Assembly: GCA_041676645.1 (NCBI GenBank)
Contig: JBAYRO010000001.1
Location: 1-64,000 of the forward strand
Length of the DNA stretch: 64,000 nt
DNA from: JAMLIN01 sp041676645
GTDB lineage: Bacteria > Pseudomonadota > Gammaproteobacteria > Burkholderiales > Burkholderiaceae_E
Reading direction: 5' to 3'
Shown here: in pieces, positions 59,097 to 64,000 of the stretch
How positions within the stretch are numbered: the first letter of the stretch is position 1
Layout of the letters: each line of letters opens with the position of its first letter
Position numbers and translations under genes: made by a program
Notes under the pieces: model-generated
What the model was told of the DNA's origin: nothing
Seen by the model: only the letters and a program-made list of their open reading frames with translations
Databases searched by the model: none

Positions 59097-59126
59097 TTGA
59101 TCCGCGAGCAATCCACACGCTATAAT
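59097..59126 (+). promoter_or_regulatory. Promoter of tRNA-Lys
   Basis: TTGATC (59097-59102), an 18-base spacer and a perfect TATAAT (59121-59126), with a likely start near 59133 and a 30-base leader. Confidence 0.7.
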
Positions 59127-59162
59127 AGAGAGCTTCGCGTTTGGTACTGCGCAATACACGAT

Positions 59163-59238
59163 GGGTCGTTAGCTCAGTTGGTAGAGCACCGGACTTTTAA
59201 TCCGTTGGTCGGCGGTTCGAGCCCGCCACGACCTACCA
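59163..59238 (+). tRNA. tRNA-Lys (anticodon TTT)
   Basis: 76 bases with encoded CCA. Acceptor GGGTCGT pairs with ACGACCT (G1-U72 wobble), D arm GCTC/GAGC, T arm GGCGG/CCGCC, anticodon loop CTTTTAA. Positions 27 and 43 are C and T, an unpaired top of the anticodon stem. Confidence 0.96.
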
Positions 59239-59246
59239 GAATCCCC

Positions 59247-59280
59247 ACGGGCCTTGCTGCAAGCAAGGCCCGTTTCGTTT
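59247..59280 (+). terminator. Rho-independent terminator after tRNA-Lys
   Basis: An 11-bp perfect stem ACGGGCCTTGC/GCAAGGCCCGT (59247-59257 and 59263-59273) with a 5-base loop, followed by TTCGTTT. The strongest terminator in the window. Confidence 0.8.
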
Positions 59281-59369
59281 CCGGCGGCCGGGCCGAAGCC
59301 CCTCGCACTGCTGCCCGGACGGAAATTCCGCCGGATTCGCGCGCATCGTCGCCCCGGGGAGCCGCTTCG

Positions 59370-59393
59370 TATAGAATGCGAATAGCTCTCATC
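59370..59393 (+). promoter_or_regulatory. TATAGAAT -10 box overlapped by a Fur-box-like sequence, upstream of tonB
   Basis: TATAGAAT (59370-59377) overlaps a 19-mer (59375-59393) AATGCGAATAGCTCTCATC that matches the common Fur-site form AATGAGAATNATTCTCATT at 14 or 15 positions. Iron-loaded Fur there would block the promoter. About 130 bases of leader remain before the tonB GTG, with nothing else seen in them. No good -35. Confidence 0.45.
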
Positions 59394-59522
59394 CTCATCA
59401 GTCCAGCCGCTTCCCATGCGCCAGCCCCTTTCCATGCGCACTGCACTGCTGCGGGCCCATCATGCCCTTCCCGAACTTCGCACGGCAATCACCGACGCGT
59501 GGTCGCGGCCGGCTGGAACTGA

Positions 59523-60467
59523 GTGAGCGTGGACGGGACGAGCGAAGCTGGGGACCGGCCATTGTTCGGCAAGACGACGATGCCGGCGCCGGACCATGCC
59601 GCGACACGCTGGCGCGACGGCGTTCCGGCGGCGCTGGTTGTCCTTGCGATGCATGCGGCAGGGGTCGCCGCTGTCGTCCACGGATTCGGCACCCGGCAAC
59701 CGGAACCGGTGATCACTCCCCCGTCGATCGTCGGTGTCCTGGTGGCGGACGCCTCGCAGAAGCTGGCCGAGGCCGCGGCTGCGCCGGTCAGCATGCCGGA
59801 GCCGCCCGCGCCCGATCCCGAGATCGTGCCCGAGCCATCGCCGCCACCGCCGCCGGAACCTCCGCCGCCACCGCCGCCGGAACCTCCGCCGCCGCCGCCG
59901 AAGCCGAAGCCGGAGCCGGAGCCGCCACCACCGCCGAAGCCGAAACCCAGGCCGGCGCCACCGGTAAAGGCGCCGCCCACCGAACGTTCGGTCAGCGTGC
60001 CCGAGGAGCCGAGGCCGGTGGAGCCGGATCCGCCACCGCCGCCACCGGTTGCGCCGCCACCACCGGCACCGGCGCCGCCGCCCCCGGCGCCCGCGCCCGC
60101 TCCTCCTCCGCCTCCGGCCGCGCCGCCGGCGGCCGCAACGGCGGCGGCTGCCGAAAGCCGTCCGGCCCAGGCCGCGCCGCCGGTGGCGCCGCCGATCTCG
60201 GATGCGGCGCACTTGCGCAATCCGGCACCGGTCTATCCGACCCGGTCGCGCCGGCTCGGCGAGGAGGGACGGGTGGTGCTCGAGCTCCTGATCCTTGCGG
60301 ACGGGCGCGTGGGCGAGATCAAGGTCAAGCAGACCAGCGGCCACCAGGCGCTGGACCGGGCGGCGCTGGACGCGGTGCGCCGCTGGAACTTCGTCCCCGC
60401 CAAGCGCGGTGACGAGCCGATCCCCTATCGCTACGAACTTCCGGTGGTCTTCTCGCTGAGATCCTGA
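59523..60467 (+). CDS. tonB: Energy transducer TonB
   Basis: 314 residues: one TM (about 33-52), an unusually long proline-rich spacer (about 65-215) of PE/PK and polyproline runs, then the C-terminal TonB domain with YPTRSRRLGEEGRVVLELLI, VKQTSGHQALDRAALDAVRRWNFVPAKR. Carries inner-membrane energy to outer-membrane receptors. GTG start at 59523 with GGAA before it; the first ATG would still keep the TM. Heads tonB-exbB-exbD. Confidence 0.94.
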   Translation: MSVDGTSEAGDRPLFGKTTMPAPDHAATRWRDGVPAALVVLAMHAAGVAAVVHGFGTRQPEPVITPPSIVGVLVADASQKLAEAAAAPVSMPEPPAPDPEIVPEPSPPPPPEPPPPPPPEPPPPPPKPKPEPEPPPPPKPKPRPAPPVKAPPTERSVSVPEEPRPVEPDPPPPPPVAPPPPAPAPPPPAPAPAPPPPPAAPPAAATAAAAESRPAQAAPPVAPPISDAAHLRNPAPVYPTRSRRLGEEGRVVLELLILADGRVGEIKVKQTSGHQALDRAALDAVRRWNFVPAKRGDEPIPYRYELPVVFSLRS

Positions 60468-60543
60468 AGCGGAGAATGGACACGCCGGAACGTACCGAGG
60501 AACATCGACTTCAACGGATCATCGAAATCCAGGAAACCTCCCC

Positions 60544-61407
60544 ATGGAACCGACAACCCCTTCCATCCCTATGGACCCGACGAACAGCTCCATTCCCATG
60601 GACCTGGCAAGCGCCTCCCCCTACGGCCTGGCAATGCTGTGGGAGCAGGGCGACCTGGTCATCAAGGCGGTCGCGATAATCCTGCTGGCGATGTCCGTCA
60701 TCACCTGGTGGCTGATCTTCACCCGCAGCTGGCGGCTGATGAAGCTGCGCCGCGCGGCCCGGGCCGCCAACGCGTTCTGGCACACGCGCAGCTTCGACGA
60801 AGGCCTGCGGGCCCTGCAGGCGCGCGGCACGCCCGCGCCTGGCCTCAATCCCTTCGTCCTGCTGGCAACCGAGGGGCGCGCCGCGGTTGCCCACCATGAA
60901 GCCAACCGCAAGGAACTGCATGGGCAGCTGAGCCTTGCCGAATGGGTGATCGATGCCTTGCGCGGATCCATCGACGAGAGCAGCGACCGACTGCGCTCGG
61001 GCCTGACGGTGCTGGCTTCGATCGGATCGACCGCCCCGTTCGTGGGCCTGCTGGGCACCGTGTGGGGTATCTACCATGCGCTGCTGGGTATCGGCGCCGC
61101 GCAGCATGCCAGCATCGACCAGGTCGCCGGCCCGGTCGGGGAGGCCCTCATCATGACGGCCTTCGGACTCGCGGTGGCGATCCCGGCGGTGCTCGGCTAC
61201 AACTCGCTGAACCGCGCCAACCGCACGCTGACCGGCCAGTTCCGGCGCTTCGCCCGACAATTGAGCAGCTATTTCCTGACCGGCCACTCGACGACCGAGG
61301 ACAGCGCGCAGGCGAGCAGCCAGAATGCGATGGCCGCGACGCCACAGAGCACCGCCCGCTCCGGAAAGGGCGCGCCGCCGTCATCGCTGGCCGCGGCGGA
61401 GGGCTGA
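60544..61407 (+). CDS. exbB: Biopolymer transport protein ExbB
   Basis: 287 residues. TM1 (about 38-60), cytoplasmic loop, then PFVGLLGTVWGIYHALLGIG and EALIMTAFGLAVAIPAVLGYN, the MotA/TolQ/ExbB signature. AGGAAACC lies before the ATG. The C-terminal tail past 250 is Ser/Ala-rich and not conserved. Confidence 0.95.
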   Translation: MEPTTPSIPMDPTNSSIPMDLASASPYGLAMLWEQGDLVIKAVAIILLAMSVITWWLIFTRSWRLMKLRRAARAANAFWHTRSFDEGLRALQARGTPAPGLNPFVLLATEGRAAVAHHEANRKELHGQLSLAEWVIDALRGSIDESSDRLRSGLTVLASIGSTAPFVGLLGTVWGIYHALLGIGAAQHASIDQVAGPVGEALIMTAFGLAVAIPAVLGYNSLNRANRTLTGQFRRFARQLSSYFLTGHSTTEDSAQASSQNAMAATPQSTARSGKGAPPSSLAAAEG

Positions 61408-61408
61408 G

Positions 61409-61930
61409 ATGGCCGTTTCGCTGCACGACTTCGAGGACGACGAGGCGGAACTCAGCGAGATCAACATGGTGCCGCTGATCGACGTCATGCTGGTGATGCT
61501 GATCATCTTCATGATCACGGTACCGGTCCTGACCCAGCGGGTACCGGTCGATCTGCCGCGGGCGACGGCGGCAACGGACATCCAGGAACCGGACCGTATC
61601 AGCATTGCCGTCGATGCCGAGGGCAAGGTCTTCTGGAACGACGAGCCCATCGACGCGATGAGCCTGCAACTGCGGCTGGAGGATGCGGCCCGCCAGGAAC
61701 CGCAGCCCGAACTGCACATCCGCGGCGATCGCAAGGCGGAGTACGAATCGGTGCTGCAGGTGATGGCCGCGGCGCAGCGCGCGGGCGTCCAGAAACTCGG
61801 CTTCGTGACCCTGCCCGGCGACGCCGAGCCGGTCACGCCATCGGCCAACCCGGATGACGACCCGGCGACCGGCCAGCCTGCCGAGTCACCGGCCCCTTAC
61901 GTCGGTCAGGAAGGATCGTCCGCCGACTGA
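61409..61930 (+). CDS. exbD: Biopolymer transport protein ExbD
   Basis: 173 residues. INMVPLIDVMLVMLIIFMITVPVL holds the proton-path Asp in the single TM; the periplasmic domain ends in VLQVMAAAQRAGVQKLGFVT. GGAGG precedes the ATG. Its last 25 bases overlap the convergent hydantoinase gene. Confidence 0.95.
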   Translation: MAVSLHDFEDDEAELSEINMVPLIDVMLVMLIIFMITVPVLTQRVPVDLPRATAATDIQEPDRISIAVDAEGKVFWNDEPIDAMSLQLRLEDAARQEPQPELHIRGDRKAEYESVLQVMAAAQRAGVQKLGFVTLPGDAEPVTPSANPDDDPATGQPAESPAPYVGQEGSSAD

Positions 61931-63678
61931 CGGCACGACTTTCTTGCATCCAACGTGGCCGCCATGTCGAGCGCACCCTCGGCTGATACCACGACGCCAT
62001 AGTCGCGCATGGCCGCCTCGATACTGACCAGTCCGAGCCGCACGTCGTCGGCGACTGCCACTGGGTCGCGATCCAAGGGCGAACCATAGCCCCCGCCACC
62101 TCCGCTGAGGATGCGCACGACATCCCCGGCGTGCACTGGCCATTGCCCCTTGCCGAGGCTGCGCCGATCGCCCGCCGCGTCGACGAGCTCACCGGCCGGC
62201 GACATGCCGGGCTGCCCTCCCTCCACGCCCCAGGGCGGGCAGCCGGTGCGCTCGATCTTGGCCAACAGGGTGAGTTCGCGCTCGAAGCGATACACCTTCT
62301 CGATGCCGAGGCCGCCACGAAAGCGCCCCGGGCCACCGCTGTCGACGCGCAGCCGCTTGGCTTCGATCCGATAGGGATAGCTGGTTTCCTGCAACTCCAC
62401 CGGCACGTCACGCACATCACCATGGGTCATCGAACGAAACGGCCCCGGCCCGTCGCGATCGACGAACGCTCCCCAGCCGCCGGACATCGCATCCAGGCTC
62501 AGGAAGCGTTCGCCGTCGTCGCCGATGCCGCTGATCGTGTGGGTACCGTAGATGCCGTGATGGCCGGCCGGAACCTGTCCACCGAGCACCGGCGCCAACG
62601 CGGCGATGATGGTGTCGACGACAGTGGCCGAGGTGTTTCCGGCTCCACCCACCGGCGCATCGGGACGAGCACTCAGGAATCGGCCGTCGGGAATGAGGAC
62701 ATCGACCCGCAGGAAATCGCCCTCGTTGACCGGCGTGGTGCCCGCGAACAGGAACTTCGCCGCCATTCGCGCAACCGCCACCGCACCGCCCTCGCGACCG
62801 GCGTTGAACGGCCCCGCGAGCTGCTCGCTGAGCCCGCCGAGGTCGATGACGAGGCGACCGTCGGCGACGCTGACGAGGACATCGATGCGGATCGGCTTGC
62901 CCAGGCGCACTCCATCGTCGTCCATGAAGGACGATGCCCGCCAGGTTCCTTCCGGGAGCGCGCGCAGGCTGCGTTCCATCATCCGGTCGGAATCGTCGAT
63001 CATCTCGTCGATGGCCCGGCGCACGGCGTGCGCGCCATACTGCGCGACGATCTCCTGCACCAGGTCGTGCCCCATCCGGCAGCCTCCCAGCTGCGCCTCG
63101 AGGTCACCCATCAGCAGCCGGGGGAAGCGGGTATTGGTCTCGATGATGCGAAAGATGTCGCGTACCCGTTCCCCGCGGCTCACCAGCTTCACCGTCGGGA
63201 ACTGGATACCTTCCTGGAAAACATCGGTGGTATGCGGAGAAAAGCAGGAGCCGACGACCGCGCCGCCGACGTCGACCCAGTGCATCAGCACCGCGAAGAA
63301 GCCGATCAGTTCACCGCCGGCGCGCACCGGCGTGTAGGCAACGACATCGTTGATGTGCTTGCCGAGCACCGCCGCCTCGCTGCAGATCAGCACGTCGCCC
63401 TCATGCATCGCATCGGGACCGAGCTCGCGCAAGCCCGCCCGCACCGCGAGGCCGATCGCATTGGCAACGAAGGCGGGCAGGCTGTACTTCGACTGGGCCA
63501 CGAGCCGACCGCGCGCATCGACGAAACCGACGGCGTAGTCCTTGTATTCGCGCACCAGCAGGCTGAAGGATGTCCGCTCGACGTTCTTCTCGATCAGGTT
63601 CGGGACCGCGATCAAGCGCTGCCTGACGATCTGCAGCTCGATCGGATCGATCGCGCCCGAGTCCGCTCCTGCGCTCAC
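61906..63678 (-). CDS. Hydantoinase B/oxoprolinase family protein
   Basis: 590 residues, the B-type subunit of ATP-dependent hydantoinases, 5-oxoprolinases and acetone carboxylases. PIELQIVRQRLIAVPNLIEKN at the start, LVAQSKYSLPAFVANAIG, FAVLMHWVDVGG, and the C-terminal RVDSGGPGRFRGGLG and ILSGGGGGYGSPLDRD segments are characteristic. GTG start at 63678 with GGAGGG upstream, overlapping the stop of the A subunit (GTGA). Substrate not predictable. Confidence 0.92.
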   Translation of the reverse strand: MSAGADSGAIDPIELQIVRQRLIAVPNLIEKNVERTSFSLLVREYKDYAVGFVDARGRLVAQSKYSLPAFVANAIGLAVRAGLRELGPDAMHEGDVLICSEAAVLGKHINDVVAYTPVRAGGELIGFFAVLMHWVDVGGAVVGSCFSPHTTDVFQEGIQFPTVKLVSRGERVRDIFRIIETNTRFPRLLMGDLEAQLGGCRMGHDLVQEIVAQYGAHAVRRAIDEMIDDSDRMMERSLRALPEGTWRASSFMDDDGVRLGKPIRIDVLVSVADGRLVIDLGGLSEQLAGPFNAGREGGAVAVARMAAKFLFAGTTPVNEGDFLRVDVLIPDGRFLSARPDAPVGGAGNTSATVVDTIIAALAPVLGGQVPAGHHGIYGTHTISGIGDDGERFLSLDAMSGGWGAFVDRDGPGPFRSMTHGDVRDVPVELQETSYPYRIEAKRLRVDSGGPGRFRGGLGIEKVYRFERELTLLAKIERTGCPPWGVEGGQPGMSPAGELVDAAGDRRSLGKGQWPVHAGDVVRILSGGGGGYGSPLDRDPVAVADDVRLGLVSIEAAMRDYGVVVSAEGALDMAATLDARKSCRQSADDPS

Positions 63679-64000
63679 CGCGGCCCTCCGTCTCGCGACG
63701 ACGTGATTCGAAGTCGCAGCTCGCCGAGCTCGCCGACGTCGAGGAACTCGCCCGGGGCGACGACAGTGGTCGAGCTGTACTCCTCGATGATCGCTGGGCC
63801 TTCGATCCGGACACCCGGCGCGAGCGCCACCCGACGATGAATCGGCGTCGCAACCCGGCCACCCGCGCTCGCGAAATGAACCTCGCGCGAAGCCGGTGCA
63901 AGGGGGTCGTCGCGATCGATCTCGAGCTGGCCATCGACCACGCCGGCCTGCAGCGCCGGTTGCTGCAGGCGCACCTCGCAGACCACGCGCAGGACAGCCA
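63675..64000 (-). CDS. Hydantoinase A/oxoprolinase family protein, C-terminal part
   Basis: About 108 codons of the C-terminus; the start is off the right edge. The region with RVALAPGVRIEGPAIIEEYSSTTVVAPGE is the conserved end of the hydantoinase A subunit, which holds the ATP-binding actin-like fold. It precedes and is coupled to the B subunit, forming one enzyme. Confidence 0.88.
   Translation of the reverse strand, partial: AVLRVVCEVRLQQPALQAGVVDGQLEIDRDDPLAPASREVHFASAGGRVATPIHRRVALAPGVRIEGPAIIEEYSSTTVVAPGEFLDVGELGELRLRITSSRDGGPR

Noticed and set aside
61906..61930. exbD/hydantoinase convergent overlap as a regulatory device
   Set aside because: A 25-base tail overlap between convergent genes is common in compact genomes and shows no added structure.

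Overview
The window is very GC-rich and almost fully coding. Its gene order points to a betaproteobacterium, most likely Burkholderiales: dusB-fis-purH-ruvC-ruvA-ruvB, glyQ-glyS-gmhB-plsC, and lptD-surA-rsmA beside amgK-murU. Two copies of a CCCCCACGC...CAGTGGCTT...GGGCGCCACT intergenic element, a type I associate with Burkholderiales, support this. The assignment is inference from synteny and composition; no rRNA is present.

Layout. Positions 1-17.5 kb hold mainly minus-strand accessory metabolism: two fused indolepyruvate:ferredoxin oxidoreductase paralogues at the ends (the first cut by the window edge), and between them a TRAP-transporter relic, an AbrB/PIN toxin-antitoxin pair with its own promoter and operator-like palindrome, an MFS permease, a GMC oxidoreductase, a molybdenum S/N-oxide reductase coupled to an exported rhodanese, a Lpd-like flavoprotein and an alpha/beta hydrolase. 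Next come pyrF, a TctD/TctE-type two-component pair and tRNA-Met.

From 21.2 to 30.0 kb is the conserved miaB-ybeZ-ybeY-ybeX-lnt operon. A two-gene cassette sits between miaB and ybeZ: a TPR/DUF560 outer-membrane barrel of the Slam (type XI secretion) kind, and an exported FecR-domain protein with twenty GDPGx repeats and a C-terminal domain resembling the barrels of Slam cargo. This is the best candidate for an undescribed system. From 30.0 to 37.4 kb are glyQS, gmhB, an acyltransferase, a YgjP peptidase, gloA, an MFS permease and a SnoaL-like protein. From 37.4 to 46.3 kb are rsmA-surA-lptD (minus), divergent from amgK-murU-pepP and a UbiH-type monooxygenase. A large nested hairpin precedes dusB-fis-purH-ruvCAB-rhomboid (46.5-52.3 kb). 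The full Tol-Pal operon follows (52.4-57.9 kb), then a YeeE/YedE sulfur transporter, tRNA-Lys, and a tonB-exbB-exbD operon with a Fur-box-like site. The right end holds convergent hydantoinase/oxoprolinase B and A genes, the last one partial.

Cell-envelope functions dominate the right half: outer-membrane LPS and protein assembly, peptidoglycan recycling, lipoprotein maturation, and the Tol and Ton energising systems. Many genes overlap by 4 bases (ATGA or GTGA), and several rely on GTG, TTG or, for lnt, apparently CTG starts.
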